Origin: Desertivibrio insolitus
GTDB lineage: Bacteria > Actinomycetota > Actinomycetes > Actinomycetales > Microbacteriaceae
DNA length: 38,619 nucleotides
Direction: 5' to 3'
Assembly: GCF_017355965.1 (NCBI RefSeq)
Contig: NZ_JAFIQW010000005.1
Location: forward strand, 136,820-175,438
The notes below the pieces were generated by a model, which had not been told where the DNA came from, made no database searches, and was given only the letters and a program-made list of their open reading frames with translations. Within the stretch, counting starts at the first letter, position 1; every line of letters starts with the position of its first letter. Of this stretch, positions 25,585 through 33,326 are shown piece after piece. Made by a program: the position numbers and the translations under genes.

Positions 25585-25635
25585 GGATGCCTCAGGGCTG
25601 ACAGTCTCGATCGAGACGTCGGCTCCGAGGCATCC
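25585..25635. other. Long near-perfect hairpin in front of obgE
   Basis: GGATGCCTC pairs with GAGGCATCC (9 bp), then GCTGAC with GTCGGC, then the perfect palindrome GTCTCGATCGAGAC at the apex, giving about 22 pairs over 51 bases. It ends 36 bases before the obgE ATG and begins eight bases after the rpmA T-run. No poly-T follows. Could be an RNA stability or processing site or an unrecognised leader element. Confidence 0.6.
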
Positions 25636-25671
25636 GGCGCATCCGCACATCGAACAAGGAAGGGGAACGCG

Positions 25672-27207
25672 ATGGCGACCTTCGTCGATCGGGTGACCCT
25701 GCACCTCCGGGCAGGTCACGGCGGCAACGGCTGTGTGTCCGTGCGCCGCGAGAAGTTCAAGCCGCTCGCCGGCCCCGACGGGGGCAACGGCGGGCACGGC
25801 GGCGACATCGTGCTCGTGAGCTCGCCGCAGGTCACGACACTCCTCAATTTCCACCGCGCCCCGCACCGCGCCAGCGAGAACGGCGGGCCCGGCATGGGCG
25901 ACCACCGCGCCGGGCACAAGGGCGCCGACCTCGAGCTCGAGGTGCCGGTCGGCACCGTCGTCAAGGACCCGAACGGCGAGGAGCTCGTCGACCTCACCGA
26001 GCCCGGCATGCGCTTCGTCGTGGCCCCCGGCGGGCAGGGCGGGCTCGGCAACGCCGCGCTCGCGACGACCAAGCGCAAGGCCCCCGGCTTCGCGCTGCTC
26101 GGCACTCCCGGCTGGGAGGGCGACGTCGAGCTCGAGCTCAAGACCGTGGCGGACGTCGCGCTCGTCGGCTTCCCCTCGGCGGGCAAGTCGAGCCTCATCG
26201 CGGCGATCTCGGCGGCGAAGCCGAAGATCGCGGACTACCCCTTCACGACCCTGCACCCCAACCTCGGCGTCGTCGAGGCCGGTCAGTCGCGCTTCACGGT
26301 CGCCGACGTGCCCGGTCTCATCGAGGGCGCGAGCGAGGGCCGCGGGCTCGGCCTCGAGTTCCTCCGGCACGTCGAGCGGTGCTCGGCCCTGCTGCACGTG
26401 CTCGACTGCGCGACGCTCGACCCGGGCCGCGACCCGCTGAGCGATCTCGACGTCATCCTGAAGGAGCTCGCCGCCTACCCGGTTCCGGAGGGGCAGACGC
26501 CCCTGCTCGAGCGCCCGCAGCTCGTCGCCCTCAACAAGGTCGACGTGCCCGAGGCGCAGGAGCTCGCCGACCTCGTGCGGCCCGAGCTCGAGGAGCGCGG
26601 CTACCGCGTCTTCGAGATCTCCGCCGTCGCGCGCCGCGGTCTGCGGGAGCTGACCTTCGCCCTCGCCGAGCTCGTCGAGGCCGACCGTCAGGCGCGCATC
26701 GACGCGCCGCCGGCCCCGCGCATCGTGCTGCGCCCGAAGGCGGTCAACGAGTCCGAGTTCACCATTCGCGTCGAGGGCGGCTCTGGCGGCAACGTCTACC
26801 GCATTCTCGGAGCGAAGCCCGAACGCTGGGTGCAGCAGACCGACTTCACGAACGACGAGGCCATCGGCTTCCTCGCCGACCGGCTCGCGAAGCTCGGCGT
26901 CGAGGACGAGCTGTTCAAGTCCGGCGCCGTCGCCGGGTCGACCGTCGTCATCGGCGAGGGCGACGGCATCGTCTTCGACTGGGAGCCGACGCTCACCTCG
27001 ACCGCCGAGCTCGTGACGAGCCCGCGTGGCTCCGACGCCCGCATCGACGCCTCCGACCGGCTCACCCGCGAGCAGCGTCGTGAGCGCTACTTCGAGCGGA
27101 TGGATGCCAAGGCCGAGGCGCGCGAGCAGCTGCGCCGCGAGCGCGAGGCCGGCCTGTACGACGACTTCGACGGGGACGACGTACCCGTCGCCGACGACGA
27201 GGAGTGA
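25672..27207 (+). CDS. obgE: GTPase Obg (CgtA)
   Basis: Essential GTPase that binds the 50S subunit late in assembly and links growth to (p)ppGpp. 511 residues. Order: Gly-rich Obg fold (1 to about 158, [27 protein letters not shown]), G domain with G1 GFPSAGKSS (166-174), switch region [12 protein letters not shown]3 [16 protein letters not shown] and G4 NKVD, then the C-terminal OCT domain ([24 protein letters not shown]). The C-terminal tail after OCT is highly charged ([20 protein letters not shown]). An AAGGAAGGGG site lies close before the ATG. proB starts one base after the stop. Confidence 0.97.
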   Translation: MATFVDRVTLHLRAGHGGNGCVSVRREKFKPLAGPDGGNGGHGGDIVLVSSPQVTTLLNFHRAPHRASENGGPGMGDHRAGHKGADLELEVPVGTVVKDPNGEELVDLTEPGMRFVVAPGGQGGLGNAALATTKRKAPGFALLGTPGWEGDVELELKTVADVALVGFPSAGKSSLIAAISAAKPKIADYPFTTLHPNLGVVEAGQSRFTVADVPGLIEGASEGRGLGLEFLRHVERCSALLHVLDCATLDPGRDPLSDLDVILKELAAYPVPEGQTPLLERPQLVALNKVDVPEAQELADLVRPELEERGYRVFEISAVARRGLRELTFALAELVEADRQARIDAPPAPRIVLRPKAVNESEFTIRVEGGSGGNVYRILGAKPERWVQQTDFTNDEAIGFLADRLAKLGVEDELFKSGAVAGSTVVIGEGDGIVFDWEPTLTSTAELVTSPRGSDARIDASDRLTREQRRERYFERMDAKAEAREQLRREREAGLYDDFDGDDVPVADDEE

Positions 27208-27208
27208 C

Positions 27209-28015
27209 GTGACCGGACCGATCCCGACGGTGATCCCCGCCGCCCGCGAGGACATCCCGCGCGCCCGGCGCATCGTCGTCAAGGTCGGCTCCTCGTCCAT
27301 CAGCGGCGAGCGGGCCGGTCAGATCGTCCCGCTCGTCGAGGCCCTCGCCGCGCGGCACGGCGACGGCACCGAGGTCGTGCTCGTGAGCTCCGGCGCGATC
27401 GCCACCGGCATCCCGCACCTCAAGCTCTCGGCGCGGCCGACCGACCTCGCGACCCAGCAGGCGGCCGCCGCGGTGGGGCAGAGCCTGCTGATCCACCGCT
27501 ACCAGGCGAGCCTCAACCGCTTCGGGATCGTCGCCGGACAGGTGCTGCTCACCGCCGGCGACCTCGAGAACCCGACCCACCGCAGCAACGCGGCCCGCGC
27601 CATGGAGCGACTGCTGACCCTGCGCATCCTGCCGATCGTCAACGAGAACGACACCGTCGCGACGCAGGAGATCCGCTTCGGCGACAACGACCACCTCGCG
27701 GCCCTCGTCGCGCGCCTCGTGCGGGCCGACCTGCTCGTGCTCCTCAGCGACGTCGACGGCCTCTACACGCGGCCGCCGCACGAGCCGGGCGCGCGCCTCA
27801 TCGAGACGGTCCCCGCGGGCGACGACCTCTCCGGCGTCGTCATCGGCTCGATCGGCGCGGCCGGCGTCGGCACCGGGGGAGCGAGCACCAAGGTCGCGGC
27901 GGCCAAGTACGCGGCGGATGCCGGAGTGCCGGTGCTCCTCGCCTCGACCGAGCACGTGGGCGACGCCCTCTCGGGCGCGGCCACCGGCACCTGGTTCGAG
28001 GCGCGCGGGCGCTGA
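27209..28015 (+). CDS. proB: Glutamate 5-kinase lacking the PUA domain
   Basis: Phosphorylates glutamate to glutamyl 5-phosphate, first step of proline synthesis, in the cytosol. 268 residues of amino-acid kinase fold: VVKVGSSSI at the N-terminus, VSSGAIATG, NENDTVATQEIRFGDNDHLAA, and the nucleotide motif GTGGASTKVAAAKYAADAGV. It ends at GTWFEARGR, so the C-terminal RNA-binding-like PUA domain of many ProB proteins is absent. Feedback sensing of proline lies in the kinase domain and may persist. The GTG at 27209 follows the obgE stop by one base, so it is the natural start. proA is next but separated by 216 bases. Confidence 0.94.
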   Translation: MTGPIPTVIPAAREDIPRARRIVVKVGSSSISGERAGQIVPLVEALAARHGDGTEVVLVSSGAIATGIPHLKLSARPTDLATQQAAAAVGQSLLIHRYQASLNRFGIVAGQVLLTAGDLENPTHRSNAARAMERLLTLRILPIVNENDTVATQEIRFGDNDHLAALVARLVRADLLVLLSDVDGLYTRPPHEPGARLIETVPAGDDLSGVVIGSIGAAGVGTGGASTKVAAAKYAADAGVPVLLASTEHVGDALSGAATGTWFEARGR

Positions 28016-28071
28016 GCGCGGTCCCGGCGGCCGAGTAGCGGCGCCTCCCGCGCGGCCTTCCCGCCTCCCGA

Positions 28072-28122
28072 GATGTCAGGTGCGGTGCCCGAGCCCTCCT
28101 CGGACCCACCGGAAGTGACATC
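28072..28122. other. Nested hairpin between proB and proA
   Basis: GATGTCA (28072-28078) pairs with TGACATC (28116-28122); inside, GGTG with CACC, and CCGAG with CTCGG at the tip. Compact 51-base structure, with no T-run. The rest of 28016-28231 holds no gene. Confidence 0.5.
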
Positions 28123-28218
28123 CCGCTGCAGGACCGGCTGGGCGGGGTCATTCCGATCTGGCAGCCGCACGCCGAATCGTGACCGTCGGGAGGTCGGCGA
28201 CCGGCTGCCGCCCGCGAG

Positions 28219-28224
28219 TACGAT
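28219..28224 (+). promoter_or_regulatory. Candidate -10 for a leaderless proA transcript
   Basis: TACGAT lies seven bases before the proA ATG at 28232. No Shine-Dalgarno is present. A clear -35 is not visible, so the call is tentative. Confidence 0.4.
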
Positions 28225-28231
28225 TTCGTGC

Positions 28232-29500
28232 ATGTCCGACACCGTGCTCGACGCCCCCTCGCTCGTCGACCGGCTCACCGCTGCGAAGGCCGCGTCCGCC
28301 GCCCTCGCCACGGCGACCGCCGACCTCAAGAACGCGGCCCTCGAGGCCGTGGCGCGCGCCGTCGAGGCATCCGCGCCGCGCATCCTGCCGGCGAACGAGC
28401 TCGACCTCGCCAACGGCCGCGAGAACGGGCTGAGCACGTCGCTGCAGGACCGCCTGCGCCTCGACGAGAAGCGCCTCGCCGCCCTCGCGGATGCCGTGCG
28501 GCAGATCGCCTCGCTCGCCGACCCGGTCGGCGAGAACGTGCGCGGCAAGACGCTGCCCAACGGGCTGCAGCTCACCGAGGTGCGCGTGCCCTTCGGCGTC
28601 GTGGGCGCGATCTACGAGGCGCGTCCGAACGTCACGATCGACATCGCCTCGCTCGCGCTGAAGAGCGGCAACGCCGTCGTGCTGCGCGGCGGCAGCGCGG
28701 CCGCCCGCACGAACGCCGTGCTGGTCGAGCTGCTGCAGGAGGCCGTCGCGTCCGTCGGGCTGCCCCGCGACCTCGTGCAGACGATCGACGACTTCGGCCG
28801 CGAGGGCGCCCGCGAGCTCATGCACGCGCGTGGTCTCGTCGACGTGCTCGTGCCGCGGGGGAGCGCCTCGCTCATCGAGACCGTCGTGCGCGAGAGCACC
28901 GTGCCCGTGATCGAGACCGGCGCCGGAGTCGTGCACATCGTGCTCGACGAGTCGGCGGACGAGCAATGGGCCGTGGACATCGTGCGCAACGCGAAGGTGC
29001 AGCGCCCGAGCGTGTGCAACGCCGTCGAGACCGTGCTCGTGCACCGCGCCGCCGCCGAGCGGCTGCTGCCGCCCGTGCTCGACGCCCTGCGCGCCGACGG
29101 CGTCACGATCCACGCCGACGAGCGTGCCCGGGCCATCTACCCCGACAGCGTCCCCGCGACCGACGAGGACTGGGCCACCGAGTACGGCACCCTCGACCTC
29201 TCCGTCGCCGTGGTCGACGACCTCGACGCCGCGATCGAGCACATCGGCCGCTGGTCGACGCACCACACCGAGTCGATCATCACGAACGACCTCGCGAACG
29301 CGGAGCGGTTCCTCGCCCGCGTCGATTCCGCGGTCGTCATGGTCAACGCCTCCACGCGCTTCACCGACGGCGGCGAGTTCGGCTTCGGGGCCGAGGTCGG
29401 CATCTCGACGCAGAAGCTGCACGCCCGCGGCCCGATGGGACTGCCCGAGCTGACGAGCACGAAGTGGATCGTGCGCGGCTCCGGTCAGGTGCGCGGCTGA
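28232..29500 (+). CDS. proA: Glutamate-5-semialdehyde dehydrogenase (gamma-glutamyl phosphate reductase)
   Basis: NADPH-dependent reduction of glutamyl 5-phosphate to glutamate 5-semialdehyde, second step of proline synthesis. 422 residues, normal length. Motifs: EVRVPFGVVGAIYEARPNVT, the LKSGNAVVLRGGSAA cofactor loop, the active-site Cys in QRPSVCNAVET, and the C-terminal FTDGGEFGFGAEVGISTQKLHARGP. The ATG at 28232 starts at the normal N-terminus (MSDTVLDAP). The same frame is open upstream but carries no family sequence. Probably transcribed from its own leaderless promoter rather than only with proB. Confidence 0.97.
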   Translation: MSDTVLDAPSLVDRLTAAKAASAALATATADLKNAALEAVARAVEASAPRILPANELDLANGRENGLSTSLQDRLRLDEKRLAALADAVRQIASLADPVGENVRGKTLPNGLQLTEVRVPFGVVGAIYEARPNVTIDIASLALKSGNAVVLRGGSAAARTNAVLVELLQEAVASVGLPRDLVQTIDDFGREGARELMHARGLVDVLVPRGSASLIETVVRESTVPVIETGAGVVHIVLDESADEQWAVDIVRNAKVQRPSVCNAVETVLVHRAAAERLLPPVLDALRADGVTIHADERARAIYPDSVPATDEDWATEYGTLDLSVAVVDDLDAAIEHIGRWSTHHTESIITNDLANAERFLARVDSAVVMVNASTRFTDGGEFGFGAEVGISTQKLHARGPMGLPELTSTKWIVRGSGQVRG

Positions 29501-29538
29501 CGCCGGGTACGCTTGACAGGCCCGAGGAGGAGAAAAGC

Positions 29539-29727
29539 ATGTCGACCCTGATCACCCTGGCCGCCGGTGCCGCCGAGTCCGGCCACGAAGGCGCCGGAGC
29601 CCTCGGCTTCATCATCGCCGGCGGAGCCGCCGCGGCCTTCGTGCTGCTCGGTCTCGTGACCTGGAGCTACCGCAACGTCGCCAACCGCCACCCGAACCGG
29701 CCCGGCGCCAACAGCGGTCACCACTAG
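29539..29727 (+). CDS. Small single-pass membrane protein between proA and nadD
   Basis: A 62-residue protein with a GAGGAG ribosome site just before the ATG, one hydrophobic helix (GALGFIIAGGAAAAFVLLGLVTW, about 20-42) and a hydrophilic tail (NRHPNRPGANSGHH) with several His and Asn. The N-terminal part has His and Glu before the helix. A good ribosome site and codon use support translation. I recognise no family; position suggests it moves with nadD. Confidence 0.7.
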   Translation: MSTLITLAAGAAESGHEGAGALGFIIAGGAAAAFVLLGLVTWSYRNVANRHPNRPGANSGHH

Positions 29728-29742
29728 GCCACGGGTAGCCAC

Positions 29743-30363
29743 GTGGTCGCCTTCTCCGACCGCGCGTCCGAGGCCGGCAGGCCGACGCGTCCCCGCGTCG
29801 GGATCATGGGTGGCACGTTCGACCCGATCCACCACGGCCACCTGGTCGCGGCAAGTGAGGTCGCGCAGCACTTCGATCTCGACGAGGTGATCTTCGTGCC
29901 CACGGGTGAGCCGTGGATGAAGCCGAACGTCACCGCGAGCGAGCACCGCTACCTCATGACCGTCGTCGCGACGGCCTCCAATCCGCGCTTCACGGTCAGC
30001 CGCGTGGACATCGACCGCGAGGGGCCGACGTACACGATCGACACCCTCCGCGACATCCGCAAGATCCGTCCGGATGCCGAGCTGTTCTTCATCTCGGGTG
30101 CCGATGCGGTCGCCCAGATCCTCAGCTGGAAGGACGTGTCGGAGCTCTGGTCGCTCGCGCATTTCGTCGCCGTGACGCGTCCTGGGCACCGGCTCAATGT
30201 TTCTGGATTGCCTGAGCACGACGTATCCTTGCTTGAAGTCCCTGCGCTGGCGATCTCGTCGACGGATTGCCGCTCCAGGGTGAGTCGGGGTTTCCCCGTC
30301 TGGTACTTGGTCCCGGATGGCGTGGTCCAGTACATCTCCAAGCACCACCTGTATCGGAAGTGA
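29743..30363 (+). CDS. nadD: Nicotinate-nucleotide adenylyltransferase
   Basis: Makes deamido-NAD from nicotinate mononucleotide and ATP in NAD synthesis. 206 residues. The N-terminal nucleotidyltransferase motif is [14 protein letters not shown] (about 21-34); [14 protein letters not shown] and the C-terminal [10 protein letters not shown] match bacterial NadD. The first ~18 residues before the fold are extra, so the real start may be the GTG at 29743 or a later codon; no ribosome site is evident. It ends four bases before the next ORF, in the usual nadD-to-rsfS interval. Confidence 0.94.
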   Translation: MVAFSDRASEAGRPTRPRVGIMGGTFDPIHHGHLVAASEVAQHFDLDEVIFVPTGEPWMKPNVTASEHRYLMTVVATASNPRFTVSRVDIDREGPTYTIDTLRDIRKIRPDAELFFISGADAVAQILSWKDVSELWSLAHFVAVTRPGHRLNVSGLPEHDVSLLEVPALAISSTDCRSRVSRGFPVWYLVPDGVVQYISKHHLYRK

Positions 30364-30367
30364 GCGA

Positions 30368-32464
30368 ATGACTGTTTGGCAAGATCAGCAGCCGCCGCGC
30401 AGCCGGCGGGCCGCTCGTGAGATGGGGCGTGCTGACCTGCCGGAACAGTCGACCGACGAACCGCAGCAGCAGGGCGCCACGTTCGAGGACGCCGCCCCGT
30501 CGTTCGCGCCCGCTCCCACCGACGGCGTGCTGAGCCGCCGTGCGCTCCGCGAGCGTGCGCAGCAGGGAGAGCAGCCCGCCGACGCTCCCGCCCCCACCGG
30601 TCGCCGTGCGCAGCCGGCCGAGCCCGACCGCACCACCGAGAGCGGCGAGCCCCTGAACTACGTCACCCAGAACCGGGTGGCCCCGGCTGAGGCCGGCGAC
30701 GCCGCCGACGGCTCCGAGTTGCCGCCGACCGAGGCGCTGCCCACGCAGGACGCCCCGAACTATCGCTTCCGCGACTTCAGCCCCGAGGCCCGTCGCGCCC
30801 AGCCGGTCTTCACCCCGCCGCCCGCGCCGATCGGCACCGTGCCCACCTGGGGCGCGCACGTCGCGCCCGGCGAGAACGAGGGCCAGCTCGACTACCAGAC
30901 CGCTCAGCGCGCGCCGAAGCCCGCCGAGCCGACCGAGCACCGCACCATGACGCGGCGCGAGCTCCGCGCCCTCGAGGCGCAGGGGCTGCTGAAGCCCGCC
31001 CTGCCCGAGCCGAAGGCCGACGAGGCCGAGCCGCCCGTGGCCTCCGTCGTCGAGGTGCCCGCCGTCAAGGGCGACCAGTCGGATGACTCCGAGCAGCCCG
31101 CCGTGGACGCGCCGTCGCCCTCGATCGAGGCCCTGTTCGCGCCGGTCGTCGACCCCGCCACGCCCGTCGACGAGCCGAGCCAGGACGCCCGTGCCGCCGA
31201 GCCGGAGACCACCGAGCCCGACGCCGAGCCGCAGGACGCCGTCGAGGAGCCCGCGGCTCCCGTCGAGCCCGAGTCGAAGACCGCCCGCCTGTTCGGGCTC
31301 TTCGCCTCGCAGGCCAAGAAGGCCGACCGCGCCGAGGCCGAGCGCGCCGAGCTCGCCCGCGTCGAGGAGGTCCGCCGCGAGTCCCAGCGCGCCGAGGCCG
31401 AGCAACTCGAGGTCGCCCGCCGCGAGGCGGAGAAGGCCGAGGCCGAGCACCGCGCCGCGGAGCAGCGCGCCCTCGAGGAGCGCGCCGAGCAGCAGCGGCT
31501 CGAGGCCGAGCGTCACGCCGCCGAGGCCGCTGCGATCGCGCAGGCCGCCGGCCCCGCGACCGAGCTGTTCGACGTGCGCGCCGACCGCGAGGCCGCCGAG
31601 CGCGAGGCCGAGGAGCGCGCCCGCGCCGTCGAGCGTCAGGCCGCCGAGCGTGCCCGCCGCGAGGCCGAGGCGCGCGTCGCCCCCGCCCCGCTGGTCGAGC
31701 CGGAGGAGCCCGAGCGCCGTCCGGTGCCGAGCGCGAACGACCTCTTCGCCGCGCTGAGCGCCGATGTCGCCGACGAGCAGGCCTCGAAGGCCGACCGGTT
31801 CGCCGAGTTCGACTTCATCACCCGTGCCGGTACAAGCCCCGCCTCGGCCGAGCCCGTGTCGGTCGCCGGCCTCTTCGCCGACGCCCCCGCCGAGGAGCGC
31901 CCGAGCGAGGAGCAGCCCGCCGCGGAGCAGGAGCAGGTCGCCGAGGAGCCCACCCCCACGGCGCGCTTCGACACTCCGGCTCCGTTCACCCCGCCGAAGG
32001 GCCACTGGTCGATCCAGTCGGACATCGACGAGATGACCCAGCCGCGCGAGAACATCTCGCGCATCATCGGCCAGGGCAGCGGCGCGATCGCGTCGAACGC
32101 CCTCGTGCTGCCCTCGATCCCCAGCGCGGATGTCACGGCGCCCGTCGCCGCGACCGGCGAGATCCTCATCACCGGCTCGTTCGACCTGCCGCCGGGGCTC
32201 GCGACCACGGGCAGCATCCCCGAGCGTCTCGACAGCGAGATCGACCACATCGTCGACCCGGGCGACCGAGAGCAGGCCGTCACCGACGCCGCCCCCGTCC
32301 GCGCCGTGCGCGCCATCTCCAGCAACACCTCGACGCGTGGCGTGATCTCGGCCAAGCGACCCAAGGGCAGCCGGCTTCCGCTGGTGCTCGCGGGCTCCGC
32401 CGCCGTGATGGCCGCCTCGGTCGTCGGGCTCTTCATCGCCGGTTGGACGACCGGCGTCTTCTGA
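30368..32464 (+). CDS. Large disordered, coiled-coil, C-tail-anchored protein of unknown function
   Basis: A 698-residue acidic protein. The N-terminal 300 or so residues are low-complexity (Pro, Glu, Ala, Asp-rich) with short conserved-looking islands (SRRALRERAQQG; YRFRDFSPEARRAQPVF; TMTRRELRALEAQGLLKPAL). Residues from about 315 to 450 are a Glu/Arg/Ala coiled coil (AEAERAELARVEEVRRES, LEERAEQQRLEAERHAAE). Later islands include GHWSIQSDIDEMTQ and ENISRIIGQGSGAI. One hydrophobic helix near the C-terminus (LPLVLAGSAAVMAASVVGLFIAGW) would anchor it with the bulk inside the cytosol. The start ATG 30368 follows the nadD stop by four bases. It sits where other actinobacteria often have a LytR-type gene. 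No family recognised. Confidence 0.8.
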   Translation: MTVWQDQQPPRSRRAAREMGRADLPEQSTDEPQQQGATFEDAAPSFAPAPTDGVLSRRALRERAQQGEQPADAPAPTGRRAQPAEPDRTTESGEPLNYVTQNRVAPAEAGDAADGSELPPTEALPTQDAPNYRFRDFSPEARRAQPVFTPPPAPIGTVPTWGAHVAPGENEGQLDYQTAQRAPKPAEPTEHRTMTRRELRALEAQGLLKPALPEPKADEAEPPVASVVEVPAVKGDQSDDSEQPAVDAPSPSIEALFAPVVDPATPVDEPSQDARAAEPETTEPDAEPQDAVEEPAAPVEPESKTARLFGLFASQAKKADRAEAERAELARVEEVRRESQRAEAEQLEVARREAEKAEAEHRAAEQRALEERAEQQRLEAERHAAEAAAIAQAAGPATELFDVRADREAAEREAEERARAVERQAAERARREAEARVAPAPLVEPEEPERRPVPSANDLFAALSADVADEQASKADRFAEFDFITRAGTSPASAEPVSVAGLFADAPAEERPSEEQPAAEQEQVAEEPTPTARFDTPAPFTPPKGHWSIQSDIDEMTQPRENISRIIGQGSGAIASNALVLPSIPSADVTAPVAATGEILITGSFDLPPGLATTGSIPERLDSEIDHIVDPGDREQAVTDAAPVRAVRAISSNTSTRGVISAKRPKGSRLPLVLAGSAAVMAASVVGLFIAGWTTGVF

Positions 32465-32477
32465 TCGCAAGGAATCC

Positions 32478-32855
32478 GTGACTGCTTCTGAGCACGCCCA
32501 GCAGCTCCTCCGCATCGCGGCGGAGGCTGCCGACAGCAAGTCCGCGCTCGACCTCGTCGCCCTCGACGTCTCCGACCCGCTGCCGCTGACCGACGTCTTC
32601 CTGCTCGCCTCCGGGCGCAACGAGCGGAACGTCGTCGCGATCGCGGAGGAGATCGAGGACAAGCTGCTCGAGGCCGGGGTCAAGGCGCTGCGCCGCGAGG
32701 GCCGTGCCGAGGGCCGCTGGGTCCTGCTCGACTTCGGCGACCTCGTCGTGCACGTCTTCCACGAGGAGGACCGCATGTACTACTCGCTCGAGCGGCTGTG
32801 GCGCGACTGCCCGGCGATCCCGCTCGAGCAGGCGGCCGCTCAGCAGGGCGACTGA
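32478..32855 (+). CDS. rsfS: Ribosomal silencing factor RsfS
   Basis: Binds ribosomal protein L14 (uL14) and blocks joining of the subunits when nutrients are short. 125 residues, usual length. Family pattern: AAEAADSKSALDLVALDVSDPLPLTDVFLLASGRN, then EGRAEGRWVLLDFGDLVVHVFHEEDRMYYSLERLW. The GTG at 32478 is preceded by AAGGAA. It follows the tail-anchored gene by 13 bases and completes the nadD-rsfS group. Confidence 0.96.
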   Translation: MTASEHAQQLLRIAAEAADSKSALDLVALDVSDPLPLTDVFLLASGRNERNVVAIAEEIEDKLLEAGVKALRREGRAEGRWVLLDFGDLVVHVFHEEDRMYYSLERLWRDCPAIPLEQAAAQQGD

Positions 32856-32863
32856 GGCTCCTC

Positions 32864-32877
32864 TCGGAGTACTCCGA
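32864..32877. promoter_or_regulatory. Perfect 14-bp palindrome upstream of the zinc-ribbon gene
   Basis: TCGGAGTACTCCGA lies nine bases after the rsfS stop and 23 bases before ATG 32901. Its symmetry fits an operator for a dimeric regulator, or a short hairpin. Confidence 0.4.
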
Positions 32878-32900
32878 TCTCGGGCTGCTTGCCTTGCGGC

Positions 32901-33200
32901 ATGAAGTGTCCCAACGATCAGACCACGCTCGTGATGAGCGAGCGCAGCGGAATCGAGATCGACTACTGCCCCGAGTGCCGGGGCGTGTGGCTCGACCGCG
33001 GTGAGCTCGACAAGATCATCGAGCGGGCGAACGGCGACTCCTATCCCTCGAGCCAGCCGGAGTCCCGCCAGCAGCCCTCGGGCTTCGGCCAGGACTCCTA
33101 CGGCTACCGGGACGAGGGCTTCCGCTACGACGAGCACCGGGGCGACTCCGGCTACCGGCGCAAGAAGAAGGAGCACTGGCTCGGCGAGCTCTTCGGCTGA
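32901..33200 (+). CDS. TFIIB-type zinc-ribbon protein
   Basis: A 99-residue protein. The N-terminal zinc ribbon has CPND and CPECRGVWLDRGELDKI, the standard zf-TFIIB family block, with the two CxxC-like pairs expected to bind Zn. Position 32901 gives MKCPNDQ; a TTG at 32889 would add four residues (MPCG) and a third Cys pair partner, so the exact start is uncertain. The rest is hydrophilic, Tyr/Gly/Ser-rich (FGQDSYGYRDEGFRYDEH), ending in the basic patch RRKKKEHWLGELFG. Function of this family is not established. A strong hairpin follows. Confidence 0.88.
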   Translation: MKCPNDQTTLVMSERSGIEIDYCPECRGVWLDRGELDKIIERANGDSYPSSQPESRQQPSGFGQDSYGYRDEGFRYDEHRGDSGYRRKKKEHWLGELFG

Positions 33201-33201
33201 G

Positions 33202-33228
33202 CGCCGGGCTCGCCGGTCGAGCCCGGCG
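33202..33228 (+). terminator. Terminator hairpin after the zinc-ribbon gene
   Basis: Perfect 11-bp stem CGCCGGGCTCG / CGAGCCCGGCG with a 5-base loop, placed just after the stop and before the metNIQ promoter region. Confidence 0.75.
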
Positions 33229-33326
33229 AGACACAAACCGTAACGCGCCCCCACACTCGGTAGATTCTGTAGTCCCGACGCGCCGCCGACGCCGCGATCA
33301 TCCCTTCCCCGGAACACAGGACACCG

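Noticed and set aside
33229-33326. SAM or other methionine riboswitch before metN
   Set aside because: No recognisable conserved core; the upstream interval is short and mostly unstructured apart from the preceding terminator.
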